NCBI GenBank assembly: GCA_965200605.1
Contig: CBDATW010000002.1
Location: 537,262-601,261, forward strand
Length of the DNA: 64,000 nt
From: CBDATW01 sp965200605
GTDB lineage: Bacteria; Bacillota_I; Bacilli_A; CBDATW01
Direction of reading: 5' to 3'
The position numbers and the translations under genes are program-made. The notes under the pieces are model-generated. The model ran no database searches, was not told the DNA's origin, and saw nothing but the letters and a program-made list of their open reading frames with translations. Below are positions 14,686 to 25,238 of this stretch, piece by piece; position 1 is the first letter of the stretch; each line of letters opens with the position of its first letter.

Positions 14686-15352
14686 ATGACTAAATTTGAT
14701 AGCAAACCAACACTAAAAGAACTTTTTGTCTTATTATTTATTCACATAATTTATTTTGATATTATTTCTACAAAATTCTTTACTAGTTTAAAAATAGGTC
14801 CGGGAATAATGAATTTTGCTATTTATGGCACAACTCTTTTCTTAATGATTTTAGTATTTATTTTTGCTAAGTATAAATTTAATTTTTCATTTAACCAATA
14901 GCGATGTGTTTTATATTTTAGCTGGTTATATTGCAATTACTTTTTTTGATACAATAGCATTTCGTTTAGTTAAAATGTTTGAACCGACATTACCAGTTGC
15001 CCATAATCAAGCTTCCTGAAATATAATTAAAACTCAAACTCCCATTTATCATTATATAACAACCATTTTATTTGGACCATTAGTAGAAGAGATTAGCTAT
15101 CGATTTGTGGGTCATAATCTTTTAAATAGAAAATTTAATAGATATATTACCATGATTATTGTTGCTTTAACTTTTGGTATGAGTCATATTTGATATGCCA
15201 TTTACCACCTAGGATATTATCATGAATTTATTAATTTAATTTCTTATTCAGGGGCATCTCTTGTGCTATCATTTATTTATATCAAAAGTAATAAATTTAT
15301 TGTTCCAGTATTGCTGCATATATTAGTTAACACTATAGCTTCAATACAATAA
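14686..15352 (+). pseudogene. CPBP-family intramembrane protease (CAAX-like), interrupted by a +1 shift in a T5 run
   Basis: Starts at the ATG immediately after the mnmA stop. Hydrophobic segments in the first frame run to a TAG at 14899. The rest, in the next frame, carries the three CPBP/Abi (PF02517) motifs: EEISYRFVG (E-E-x-x-x-R), FGMSHIWY (His), and HILVNTIAS (H-x-x-x-N). Removing one T from the run 14883-14887 yields NFHLTNSDVFYILAG and a continuous 221-residue membrane protein. The family includes prenyl-protein proteases and bacteriocin self-immunity proteins. The substrate here is unknown. It may be a recent loss or an artefact, like the mnmA shift just upstream. Confidence 0.75.
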
Positions 15353-15402
15353 AACTATCATTTTATAAATAATATATTATATAATATATAAAAGAGGTAT
15401 TT

Positions 15403-16512
15403 ATGCAAAATTATAATCAACCTAAATCAAATAAATTATATATATACATTGCAATAGGAGTAATTTTGGCTATTACCATTTCAAATACTTGATTTTGACA
15501 CTTTATAAGAAGGCTTCTTAGAGCTACTTTACCAATTTTGGCAGCGTTTTTAATTGCTTTTTTTGTTGAACCACTAGTTATAAAAATTAAAAACAGATTT
15601 TATTCCCAAAAGCCTAGAGGACATTTCAAAGCTGTCCTTACATCATATTTACTAATAATATTGGCTATTTTCTTATTTTTTAGACTCTTTTCTAAACCAC
15701 TATTATATGACATTAAATCATTTGTAGAAACAGTATCATCAAGATCATTTATTGTTAGTTTATCTCAAAAAATTGATGCTACATTTAATGTTAAATCATT
15801 CCAGTATTTATCAAATGGAATATTAGATATTCAAACTTGATTAACTGCTAATTTTGGTGGTATTGTAATTTCCACTTTTAACAAAACAGTATCATACTTT
15901 TTAAATGCCCTATTTATTATTGCAGCTGCAATTTATATGTCAGTTGACTATACTAAATTTCAAAAATTATTAAATAAAAAAATAAAATCAAAAAGTAGTA
16001 AAGTAATTGAAACTCTTGATGAAATTAATTTGGGAATGAAAGCTTGATCTAAAGGTTGATTAAAAGACCAGGCCTTTATTTTCTTTTGAACATTTGTCTT
16101 TCTTTGATTATTAGGAATTGAATCATTTTTTACCCTTACAGTTATTATGACACTATTTAATTTTGTTCCTTTCTTTGGACCAATTATTGGAGGATTAATA
16201 ATTTGAATTTATATTTTTACCACTTATGTTTCAGTAAGTGGATCATGAGCTTTCTTTGGACTAATATTTATTCCTTCAAATGTTGTAATTATTTTGGCCC
16301 TAATTGCCATTGGTGTAATTCAAACAGTTGAATCACTATGATGAGTTCCCAAAGTTTATGCAAAAGAAATTGACATTAATCCCCTTACTGTATTGCTTTC
16401 ACTTTCAGTAATTGCTACATTAATTTCACCCCTTTTTACACCCTTGACAATTCCAGCAATTGTAATTGGAAGAGTTGTCTATAAAAACTATTTTGCCAAA
16501 TATCTAGAATAA
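15403..16512 (+). CDS. AI-2E transporter family (PerM/YtvI-like) membrane protein
   Basis: 369 residues with several TGA Trp codons. About eight membrane segments in the pattern of PF01594: two or three N-terminal helices (ITISNTWFWHFIRRLL, LPILAAFLIAFFVEPL), a central soluble part (SLSQKIDATFNVKSFQYL), and a C-terminal bundle with FNFVPFFGPIIGGLIIW, the usual signature, then WWVPKVYAKEIDINPL and SPLFTPLTIPA. RBS AAGAGG. Family members include transporters and Na+/H+ antiporter-like proteins; the actual substrate here is not known. Confidence 0.85.
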
Positions 16513-16532
16513 CTACTTGGTAGTTATTTTTT
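16508..16532 (+). terminator. Terminator overlapping the stop of the AI-2E family gene
   Basis: AATAACTAC / GTAGTTATT stem, 3-base loop, followed by a T-rich tail. Confidence 0.65.
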
Positions 16533-16542
16533 ATTAGACATA

Positions 16543-16551
16543 TGATATAAT
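16543..16551 (+). promoter_or_regulatory. Extended -10 promoter of alaS
   Basis: TGATATAAT, an extended -10 (TG one base before TATAAT), 25 bases upstream of the alaS ATG. No good -35 is visible. The AGGAG RBS lies at 16562. Confidence 0.5.
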
Positions 16552-16575
16552 CTATATAACCAGGAGTTATATTAG

Positions 16576-19251
16576 ATGAAAAATTATTCAACAAATGAAA
16601 TTAGAAATTTATGATTAAAGTTTTTTTCTGAAACTAAAAATCATAAAATCATTGAGCCAGCACCCCTTATTCCTAAAAATGATGATACTCTTTTGTGAAT
16701 TAATTCTGGTGTAGCTGCTATTAAAACTTATTTTGATGGTTCAGAAAAATCACCTGCTCCCAGGTTAGTTAATTCTCAACCATCAATTAGAACCAATGAT
16801 ATTGAAAATGTTGGTCGAACAGCAAGACATCATACTTTATTTGAAATGTTGGGAAATTTTTCAATTGGTGATTATTTTAAAAGAGAAGCTATTCATTTTG
16901 CCTGAGAATTTTTAACAGATGAAAAATGACTAGGATTTGATTCAGAAAAACTTTATATTACAGTTTATCAAGAAGATGATTTTGCCTATGACATCTGACA
17001 TAAAGAAATTAAAATTCCTCAAGAAAAAATTATTAAAGGCGATAAATCAACTAACTTTTGAGAAATTGGTCAAGGACCTTGCGGGCCTAATACAGAAATT
17101 TTTTATGATCGGGGAGTTGATTATGATCCAGAAAATAAAGGAATAAAATTACTCCAAGATGATATTGACAATGATCGATACCTAGAAGTATGAAACTTGG
17201 TTTTTTCGCAATTTAATAATGATGGTAATGGTAATTATAGCGATTTACCAATGCAGAATATTGATACTGGTATGGGTCTTGAAAGAACAGCATCATTGCT
17301 ACAAGATGCCCCAACTAACTATGAGACAGATCAATTTAAATTAATTATTGAAGATATTGAGAAGGAAACAAATATTAAATTTATTTCAGAGCGTCCTAAT
17401 CAACATAAGTTTAGTCAAGATGATTTAGAAACTAATATGGCTTTTAAAGCTATTGCCGATCATATTAAGTGTAATGTTTTTTCAATTGCAGATGGTGCTA
17501 TTTTTTCAAATGAAAAAAGAGGTTATGTTCTAAGAAGACTTCTTAGAAGAGCAGTCAATATGGGAAGAAGACTGGGAATTAAAAGACCTTTTTTATATAA
17601 ATTAGTTGATGGTATTGTCGAATACCACAAGGAATTTTTTCCAAGACTAAAAAAAAATAAAGATCATGTAATTAAATTAATTAAAATTGAAGAAGAAAAA
17701 TTTGGAGATACAGTTGAAAAAGGATATGCTAAATTAAATTCAATTATTAAATCAGAAAATAAAATGTCACCTCAAGATGCTTTTTTACTATTTAATTCAT
17801 ATGGTTTTCCAATTGAACTAACAGAAGAAATATGCCTTGAAAATAATATTTCAGTTGATTTAGAGGCTTTTGATAAACTGTTTGAAGAACATAAAACAAA
17901 AGCTAAATCATCTTATAAAGCTACTGGAACTATGGCTATTCAATCACAGGCATTAAGTCAACTTGATGTTTCCTCAACTTTTGATTATCAACTTGAAGAA
18001 ACAAGTTCTAAAGTTGTTGGTATTATTCAAAAAGATAAAGTAGTAGATAAAGTTAGTGGGACTATGCTCCTTGCTTTTGATGTTACACCATTTTATGCAA
18101 CATCAGGGGGACAAATTGATGATCAAGGTACAATTGGTGATATGAAAGTTGAGGCTCTTGTTAAATCCCCTCACAAAATTACCCTGCATCAAATTACAAG
18201 TGATAAAGAAATAAAAATTGGTGATAGTTTTGATTTAAAAATTTGAGATCAAAGATTTAATTTAAGAGCTCATCATTCTGGATCACATTTAATTCATCAG
18301 GTTGTAAAAGAACTTTTTGGAGCTGAGGCAAATCAAAGTGGTAAATATGTGGGAAATCATAGATTAAGATTTGACTTTACATGTAGCCAAAAAATACCAA
18401 GTGATATTGCCAGTCAAATTGAGACATTAGTAAATAAAAAAATTAATGAAAACAATGATTCTATAATTAAAATTATGCCATATCAGCAAGCTATTGATAA
18501 AGGGGCAATTGCTCTGTTTACAGAAAAATACTTAGATGATGTTAGAACAGTAAAAATTGGTGGATCATTTGAATTGTGTGGTGGAACTCATGTATCTAAT
18601 TCACAAGAAATTGAAGAATTTGTATTAACTTCTTTTGAATCAAAGGGAGCAGGAATATATAGAATTGAAGGTATTTGTACAAAAAAATTAGTAAAAGAAT
18701 ACAATCATAAAAAAAATATTGAATTACAAAACAAATACAATACATTTAAAGTTAAACATCATAATAAAGATTACTTTGTTGAATTTAAAATTAAAGATCA
18801 AAGTTATAGAAATAATTTAAAAGATTTTAAATCTTGAAAAAATCATATGGCTAAAGGCAATAGAAAATGGAACAAAGCAATAACAAAAGAATACTTTGTT
18901 AAATACTCAGCCCTTCAAGATAATGTTGTGAAAATAAATGATTTTAATGTTCTTTCAATATTTGGTGATATGCCAGCTTCAACTAATAGAGATCTAGTAG
19001 CACATTATATTAATAAACTACAAGACTTAATTGTTATAGTTGGATCAAACTTTGACCAAAAATCAACACTTGTGGTTTCGGTTTCAAAATCATACCAAGA
19101 TAAAATATCAGCTAGTGATATTGTAAATTCAATTAATAAAAAAACTAATATGAAAGGTGGAGGGAACCAAGCTACTGCCCAATCTGGAGGAGAAAATATT
19201 TCTAATTTACAAGAGTGTCTAGAAAATATTGAGGAATTTATTAATGTCTAA
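16576..19251 (+). CDS. alaS: Alanyl-tRNA synthetase
   Basis: 891 residues, full length with TGA as Trp. It attaches alanine to tRNA-Ala and edits Ser/Gly mischarging. The N-terminal catalytic core shows APLIPKNDDTLLWINSGVA, HHTLFEMLGNFSIGDYFKRE and the class II motif 3 region NIDTGMGLERTASLLQ. The editing domain has the zinc motif HHSGSHLIH (about residue 565) and CGGTH (about 669). The C-terminal Ala domain ends with KKTNMKGGGNQATAQSGG, with the conserved Gly-rich turn. It overlaps the ruvX start by 8 bases, so the two are translationally coupled. Confidence 0.96.
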
Positions 19252-19663
19252 AATAATGGGAATTGATATTGGAACTGCCTCAATTGGTGTAGCACTAAGT
19301 GATTCATTACAAATTATTGCCTCACCACTTGAAACAATCAAATATGAAAATGAAAATAAAGTAGAGTTTATTGAAAAATTATTAAAACTAATTGAAAAGT
19401 ATAAACCAGAATCAATTGTCTATGGCCTACCTTTAAATATGGATGGAAGTCCATCTACTACAACTATTTATATTAATGAAGTTATTGCAACTGCCAAAGC
19501 CAAAATAGATTTAAAGTTTTATCCAGTTGATGAAAGATGAAGCTCTAGGGAATCCCAAAAATTAATTGTAAATGCCAATTTTAAAAAAACCGAAAGAAAA
19601 TCTAAAAATGATCAAGTAGCAGCTTCCATTATTCTTCAAACATTTTTAGAATCACAAATTTAA
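19244..19663 (+). CDS. ruvX: RuvX/YqgF pre-16S rRNA maturation nuclease
   Basis: 139 residues with an RNase H-like fold. YqgF family proteins process the 5' end of 16S rRNA precursor. Seen: MGIDIGTASIGVALSD with the first catalytic Asp, SIVYGLPLNMDG, VDERWSSRES and KNDQVAASIILQTFL with the final Asp. The ATG at 19244 lies inside the end of alaS, placing the start of the protein correctly at MSKIMGID. The arrangement alaS-ruvX is common in Firmicutes and mollicutes. Confidence 0.93.
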
Positions 19664-19705
19664 TTATTTTTGATATAATTAATAAGCTTAGGAGAATATT
19701 ATAAT

Positions 19706-20185
19706 ATGGAAAAAACATTATTAACCAAAGAAGGTCTTGCTGAATTAAAATCAAAGTTAGATAATTTATTAAATGTTGAAAGAGCCAAAGTTATTGAAGA
19801 GTTAAAAGTTGCTCGTCAACAAGGAGACTTATCAGAAAATGCTGACTATGATGCTGCCCGAGAAAAACAAGGTCAAATTGAAACTAAAATCAAAGAACTA
19901 CAATATGTTTTAGATAATCACACAATAATTGTTGAAAAGAAAGCAGTTTCTAAAAGTGATGAAAAAGTAGTTAAGGTTGGAAATAAAATTAAAGTTAAAA
20001 ATATTGGTTCAACCAAAGCAATTGAATATAAAATTGTTGGATCTTTTGAAGCTAATCCATTTGAAAATAAAATTTCCAATGAATCACCTTTAGCCCAAGC
20101 TCTATTGGGCAAAAAAGAAGGAGATACTGTTAAAGTTAAATCAGTTGAACCTTACAAAACAAAAATTCTTAAAATTACAAAGTAA
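19706..20185 (+). CDS. greA: Transcript cleavage factor GreA
   Basis: 159 residues. GreA enters the secondary channel of RNA polymerase and stimulates cleavage of backtracked transcripts. The N-terminal coiled-coil has the tip motif ARQQGDLSENADYDAAREKQ with the acidic Asp and Glu that place the catalytic magnesium. The C-terminal FKBP-like domain includes SNESPLAQALLGKKEGD. A TATAAT-like box precedes it (about 19672) and an AGGAG RBS lies at 19690. Confidence 0.96.
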   Translation: MEKTLLTKEGLAELKSKLDNLLNVERAKVIEELKVARQQGDLSENADYDAAREKQGQIETKIKELQYVLDNHTIIVEKKAVSKSDEKVVKVGNKIKVKNIGSTKAIEYKIVGSFEANPFENKISNESPLAQALLGKKEGDTVKVKSVEPYKTKILKITK

Positions 20186-20208
20186 ATAACAAACATTGTT
20201 ATTTTTTT
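20183..20208 (+). terminator. Terminator after greA
   Basis: AAATAACAA / TTGTTATTT stem and a T-tract, overlapping the greA stop codon. Confidence 0.7.
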
Positions 20209-20263
20209 ATAAAAAAGTAGGAATTTTTATTTTTTTGACTATATATATTTCAAAGGAGGATTT

Positions 20264-20578
20264 ATGAGAGAATTACAAAACTCTGAATTAGAAAATTTGT
20301 ATGGTGGTGGCATCTTAGCTGGAATTGGAGTAGCTGTTACTGCAATTGTTGCTATTATTGCATCATATAAAATGCTTTCAGCAAGTGAAGCAAGCGTTAA
20401 ATTACCTGGTGGAACATCAATGTCTTTTTCAGGAGCCAAAGGCGCCAATAGTGAGCGTCAAGAAACTAAAAGCATTAGTCAGCCCAAGGCAAAATCAAAA
20501 GCTATCACTTTAAATCAACTAGATAATGCTCAAAAAAGTTTTTCATCTACACCTAGAAACTTCCTTGTAAAAATTTAG
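20264..20578 (+). CDS. Small protein with a double-glycine (bacteriocin-type) leader
   Basis: 104 residues, preceded by an excellent RBS (AAAGGAGGATTT). The first 15 residues, MRELQNSELENLYGG, match the double-glycine leader consensus position by position: Leu -12, Glu -8, Leu -7, Leu -4, Gly -2, Gly -1. After the GG comes a glycine-rich hydrophobic helix (GILAGIGVAVTAIVAIIASY) and then a polar, Ser/Lys-rich tail with no Cys or Trp. Leaders of this kind are cut and exported by C39-peptidase ABC transporters; none lies in the window. It stands alone between greA and rplU. The tail is longer than in most class II bacteriocins. It may be a secreted peptide precursor, or a one-helix membrane protein with a coincidental N-terminus. 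Confidence 0.65.
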   Translation: MRELQNSELENLYGGGILAGIGVAVTAIVAIIASYKMLSASEASVKLPGGTSMSFSGAKGANSERQETKSISQPKAKSKAITLNQLDNAQKSFSSTPRNFLVKI

Positions 20579-20581
20579 CAT

Positions 20582-20609
20582 TTTACATTGAAGCTTTTTT
20601 TGTTATAAT
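20582..20609 (+). promoter_or_regulatory. Promoter of the rplU-prp-rpmA operon
   Basis: TTTACA (20582-20587), 16-base spacer, perfect TATAAT (20604-20609). A leader of about 90 bases lies between it and the rplU ATG. Confidence 0.6.
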
Positions 20610-20616
20610 AATATGG

Positions 20617-20705
20617 CTTATTTATCTATATAAGCTACAACCTTTGAAAACAGGCATTCAAGCCTAGCGCCTTAATCAAGAGTCTTAGAATATAGGGGGT
20701 ACATT
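20617..20705 (+). ncRNA. Putative L21 leader (r-protein autoregulatory RNA)
   Basis: The rplU 5' UTR can form a hairpin AGGC attcaa GCCT (20653-20666) followed by conserved-looking AGCGCC and GGGGGTAC just before the ATG. Position and GC content in an AT-rich genome fit the L21 leader RNA family known in Firmicutes, which represses rplU-prp-rpmA when L21 is in excess. I have not aligned it to the family model. Confidence 0.45.
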
Positions 20706-20708
20706 TTT

Positions 20709-21011
20709 ATGTATGCAATTATTAAATCTGGTGGCAAGCAATACAAGGTAGAAAAAGGCCAATCAATCTACATTGAAAAGTTAAATGCCAAAGAGGGTGA
20801 AAAAGTCACATTTGACCAAGTATTATTTGCCAATGGCAAAATGGGTCAGCCATTGTTAAAAGAAGCAAAAGTCACTGGTAAAGTTGAAAAGCAAGGTAAA
20901 GATAAAAAAATCATTGTCTTTAAATATAAACCTAAGAAAAAATCAACTCGTAAAAAAATGGGGCATAGACAACCTTATACAAAAGTATTAATTGATTCAA
21001 TTGAGGTTTAA
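20709..21011 (+). CDS. rplU: 50S ribosomal protein L21
   Basis: 100 residues, full length. MYAIIKSGGKQYKVEKGQ at the N-terminus and VFKYKPKKKSTRKKMGHRQP at the rRNA-binding C-terminal part are diagnostic. First gene of the rplU-prp-rpmA operon, 1 base before the next ATG. Confidence 0.97.
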   Translation: MYAIIKSGGKQYKVEKGQSIYIEKLNAKEGEKVTFDQVLFANGKMGQPLLKEAKVTGKVEKQGKDKKIIVFKYKPKKKSTRKKMGHRQPYTKVLIDSIEV

Positions 21012-21012
21012 A

Positions 21013-21330
21013 ATGACAAATGTTACTATAACTTATCAAAAGGATGTAATTGATAAGTTATCAATTACAGGACATGCCAACTTCAATGATGCTGGAAAAG
21101 ATATAGTTTGTGCATCGATATCAACATTGACCTTTTATACAATTAATGCATTTGATTATTTAAAAAAAATTGATTTTGTTAAAATCAATATTGATAAAGA
21201 AAATCAATTAATTGAATTTATTAAAATTAAAAATGAAGATATGACACAAAATTTGCTTAAGCTACTGGTATTACATTTAAAAGGCTTAAAAGATCAATAT
21301 CCCAAAAATATTATAATAGAGGAGAAATAA
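21013..21330 (+). CDS. prp: Ribosomal-processing cysteine protease Prp
   Basis: 105 residues. Prp removes the N-terminal extension of ribosomal protein L27. The catalytic His and Cys are in GHANFNDAGKDIVCASIST (His in GHA, Cys in VCA). Start chosen at ATG 21013 just after the rplU stop; an earlier start would run into rplU. Its substrate L27 is the next gene and carries the matching cleavage motif, so the pair is functional by sequence. Confidence 0.93.
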   Translation: MTNVTITYQKDVIDKLSITGHANFNDAGKDIVCASISTLTFYTINAFDYLKKIDFVKINIDKENQLIEFIKIKNEDMTQNLLKLLVLHLKGLKDQYPKNIIIEEK

Positions 21331-21331
21331 T

Positions 21332-21622
21332 ATGACATTAAAATATCAATTACAACTACAATTCTTTGCTTCTAAAAAAGGTGTAGGGTCTACTAAAAAT
21401 GGTAGAGACTCAGCTGGTAGACGCTTGGGAACCAAAGTTGCTGATGGACAATTTTGCACTGCTGGATCAATTATCTATCGTCAAAGAGGAACAAAAATTT
21501 ATCCAGGAGTTAATGTTAAAAAAGGTGGAGACGATACTCTTTTTGCAACAATAGATGGTATTGTTAAATTTGAACGTTGAGGAAAATCAAGAAAAATTGC
21601 TTCAATTTACCCAAGTGCATAA
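21332..21622 (+). CDS. rpmA: 50S ribosomal protein L27 with Prp-cleaved N-terminal extension
   Basis: 96 residues with one TGA Trp near the C-terminus. The N-terminus MTLKYQLQLQFFASKKGVGS contains the LQFFA-SKKG motif, where Prp cuts in Firmicutes and mollicutes to expose the Ala tail that reaches the peptidyl transferase centre. The body has GSTKNGRDSAGRRLGTK and RQRGTKIYPGVNV. Stop TAA at 21620 after SIYPSA. Confidence 0.96.
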
Positions 21623-21678
21623 TATAAAAAGGAGCTTTGTAAGGCTTTTTTTATTTAAAATAGAAAAAGGAGATTGCT

Positions 21679-22956
21679 ATGGATTTTATTGATAAGGTAT
21701 CCCTAAAAGTTTCTGCTGGCAAAGGTGGAGATGGTGTTGTGGCATTTATTAGAGAAAAATATCGACCCAAAGGGGGACCTGGTGGTGGAGATGGTGGAGA
21801 TGGTGGCTCTATTATTTTTGAAGCTAATGAAGGTCTATCAACTCTTTTACACTTAAAATATAAAAAACACATTAAAGGTCAAGAAGGGCAAAAAGGGGCA
21901 AATAAAAATCAGCATGGTAAAAATGCCCCTGACACTATTATTCAAGTACCTTGTGGAACCATTATTAAAGAAGACAATAAAATTATAGCTGATCTTAAAA
22001 AGCATGGTTTACAAAAAATAATTGCCAAAGGGGGAATAGGGGGAAAAGGAAATGCTAGATTTGCAACTTCCCGCAACTCTGCACCCCAAATTTCAGAAAA
22101 TGGTTCACTTGGCCAATCAAAAAATATCGATTTAGAATTACTTGTTTTAGCAGATGTGGGTCTGGTGGGATATCCCTCAGTGGGTAAATCAACAATTATT
22201 TCAGTAATTTCAAATGCAAAACCTAAAATTGCTGATTATCATTTTACAACACTTAGCCCCAAACTGGGACTTGTGAAAGTTAATGAAAGTGATTCATTTG
22301 TAGTAGCTGACCTACCTGGTTTAATTAAAGGTGCAAGTCTTAAAAAAGGTTTGGGAACAAAATTTTTAAAACATATTACAAGGTGTAGACTAATCTTACA
22401 TATACTTGATGCATCAGGTGATAATTTAAAAGATTTAGCTGATGATTACAAAACTATCAATAATGAACTTAAAACTTTTGATACAAACCTCCATAAAAAA
22501 GAAATGATTGTTGTAGCAAATAAAATTGATGATCTAGCATCTAAAGCTAAAATTGCTAAATTTAAAAAAGTTTTTCCTAAAATTAATGTTTTGGAAATAA
22601 GTGCAATTAAAAATCAAAACCTTGATAAATTAATTCAAATTACTTTTGATAAATTAAAAAATATTAAATCAAAGTCTCTAGTTGATAAATCAACTTCAAG
22701 CCATGTTAATTATATTTTTGAATCACAACATTTAGATGAGGTAATAATTCAAAATAAAGGAAATGGTATTTGAATTGTATCAGGTAAAAGTATTGATAAT
22801 GCCCTAATTAGAAACCCAAGAAATACACATCAAAATAAGCTTAGATTTTATAATTTAATCAATAAACTAGGAGTAGAAAACAAATTAATTAAAGCTGGTG
22901 CAAAAAATGGTGATACTATTAAAGTTGGTAATTTAGTGCTTGAATTAATAATTTAA
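21679..22956 (+). CDS. obg: Obg/CgtA GTPase
   Basis: 425 residues, one TGA Trp at 22771. It is a large-subunit assembly and stress GTPase. The N-terminal glycine-rich Obg domain (GKGGDGVVAFIREKY, GGPGGGDGGDGG) is followed by the G domain with GYPSVGKST (P-loop), DLPGLIKGA (G3) and NKIDD (G4), and the C-terminal OCT domain (from about residue 355). Frequently located after rplU-rpmA in bacteria. RBS AAAGGAG. Confidence 0.96.
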
Positions 22957-23023
22957 TTTTTTAATTATTATAAAAAATATCATTTTTTTAACTTTAATAT
23001 GATAAACTAAAAGAGAGGTAAGT

Positions 23024-24112
23024 ATGAATAATATAAAGAAAATAATCCCTTTATTGATGTCATCTTTTATGATTACATCATGTTGGAAAACTAAAAAAGA
23101 ACCAAACAAAAATGTAAAAATTGTAGCAACAGATGCAACAAAAGTTATGAATCAAAAAGAATTTCAAAAGGCTAAAAAGCAATGTAATGAAGCTGCAACA
23201 AGTTATGACTATTATGAAAATTGTACAATCAATGACACTGATAAAATGATTAGAGTAGGAAATCCAGAAGCAAAACATAAAGTTGTCTTTTTAGATTATG
23301 GATATCAAAAAGAAATGAGTGTTGAATCAATTAAAGCAATGATGGAAAAAAGAAGTGCAGATTCACCACAATCACATTTTTATCGTTGATTAATTAATCA
23401 AAATGTTGAAGTGATATTTTTAAGACACTCACATCATATGAAAAAAGCTCCATTTAAAAACACTAAAGGTTTTGATACAGAATTTGCAAAACTTGAATTA
23501 GAAGAAACAATGGGACATCTCCAAGATGTTATTAGTTATCTATATGCCTTTGGTCAAAAAGTAACTCTTGTTGGTAATGGTTATGGTGGAATGGTTCTTT
23601 ATCACTACATTTGAAGAAATGGTTTAGATAACATCCAACATATCTTTATTAATGGCGCTAAAGCCGATGTGGTAGATGGCAAATTTAGTCAAAATGCCAA
23701 ATTTAAAGCAACATTTGGAAGTGATAAAACATTTGCTGATTCAATGATTAAAGGAATTGAAAAAGATTATACATCAGATTTATATGATGTTAGCCTGGAA
23801 AAAGTTACAATCATTCAAGGTGAAGGTGATTATCTAGTTGGTGAACCAAACCAAAAGGAAAAAGATTTATTTAAAAGATCACAATCAATATATCAATATA
23901 TAAATAAAGCAAAACTTGATCAATGACTTAAAAACTATGAAAAACAAGCTGGTTTCCAATGATCATACAAGGGATATACTAATGATTCAACAGTAGCTGG
24001 TCATTATGCATATATGCTTAATCAAGAATGATTTGAAGAAAATGTTCTTAAAAAACTTAAGTGAGACAAAGCAACTGAAGGAAATAGTAAATATAGTTTT
24101 TATTCAAATTAA
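23024..24112 (+). CDS. Lipoprotein with alpha/beta-hydrolase-like fold lacking the nucleophile Ser
   Basis: 362 residues with several TGA Trp codons. Lipobox MITSC places the lipidated Cys at residue 20. The middle resembles an alpha/beta hydrolase: HKVVFLDYGY, a strand-turn-helix VTLVGNGYGGMVLYHYI where the usual G-H-S-x-G is GNGYGG, a candidate acidic loop IIQGEGDYLVGE, and a late AGHYAYM that could be the His loop. The Ser of the nucleophile elbow is Gly, so classical esterase or peptidase activity is unlikely. It may be a binding protein or immune-evasion surface protein. It has no close operon partners; a terminator follows. Confidence 0.7.
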
Positions 24113-24113
24113 A

Positions 24114-24147
24114 TAAAGAAATTGGCTTAAGCCAATTTTTCTTTAAT
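24114..24147. terminator. Bidirectional terminator between the lipoprotein gene and coaBC
   Basis: AAAGAAATTGGC / GCCAATTTTTCTTT stem with a TTAA loop, between convergent genes. It covers the coaBC stop codon. Confidence 0.7.
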
Positions 24148-25200
24148 TAATTTTGCAATTTGATAAGCAACAAGTGTCTTATCAATATTTTCTAACTGGA
24201 TTTGTCCATCTTTACTAATAATGGCACCTGTAAAATAATTGCTATTCATAGTTTCTAATTTATTTCAAATCATCATATCAAGATTTAAGTTATCTTTTTT
24301 GATAAGGGCATTTTCTATATCATCATCAGCTTTAAAGCCAACAATTTTAGTACTGCTATCTTTTGATAGTTTTTTAATTATATCTAAAGTAGGTATTGCT
24401 TTAAGATTAAATTCTTGATCTTTTTTAATTTTGGACTCTTGTTTATTAAATTTAAAATTAGAAATAGCGCCAACTGCAACATAAATATCATAATTTTTTG
24501 CTAAATTATAAATATCTTTATGACTAACATTTGCTACATTAATTGCCTTAACATTAAATCCCATTAGTTTGAGATTTTTAATAATTAACTTTCCAAATTT
24601 TCCTGAAGAATTATTAGTAATATATCTTATTGGATCAATATATTCCTTTGATGCTCCATATGAAACCAAGATACTTTTTTTAAGTGGTGATAATGTAATG
24701 TTTTCAATTGCCTCTACAATTTCATCTATTTCCGACATTCGTCCCCAACCTTGATAGCCCTCAGCTAACATTCCATAATTAGGGCCAATAATAAAATGGC
24801 CATTATCTTCTAATCATTTAAGGTGATTGCGCTTAATTGTACCTTCTAGCATTTTGTCATTCATAGCTGGTACAAAAAGAATTTTTTGATCTGCAGCTAA
24901 AAGAGTAGATAGAGCAATGTTATCTCCATATCCTGCTACAAATTTGGCAATAGTATTGGCAGTTGCAGGAACTACTACAAATAAATCAGTGTTTTTTGCC
25001 AAAAATATATGTTCGGTGTTTTCTTTTAAGTTCTTATTAATATCAATAGTAATCATATTTTTTAGATCATCAAAATATTCAATTGCCCTTGGAGTAGCAA
25101 TAACATTAACATTAAAATTTCTGGCTTTTAGTTGAGCTATTAAATTAGCTAATTTAACTAAAGCAACAGATGCACTTGCAACAAGTGTAATATTTTTCAT
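24127..25200 (-). CDS. coaBC: Phosphopantothenoylcysteine synthase/decarboxylase
   Basis: 357 residues with two TGA Trp codons. It joins cysteine to 4'-phosphopantothenate (CoaB) and decarboxylates the product (CoaC), steps two and three of CoA synthesis. The N-terminal flavoprotein has MKNITLVASASVALVK, the catalytic His in TEHIFLA, PATANTIAKF and PAMNDKML. The substrate flap reads MLAEGYQGWGRM, with Glu where E. coli has the flap Cys. The C-terminal CoaB part has YGASKEYIDPIRYITNNSSGKFG and VGFKAD. Start set at ATG 25200 (MKNITL); upstream in-frame codons have no family match. It is divergent from coaX, 38 bases apart. Confidence 0.92.
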
Positions 25201-25238
25201 AAATTTATTATATAATTTATTTAGGAAAAATATAAGAT

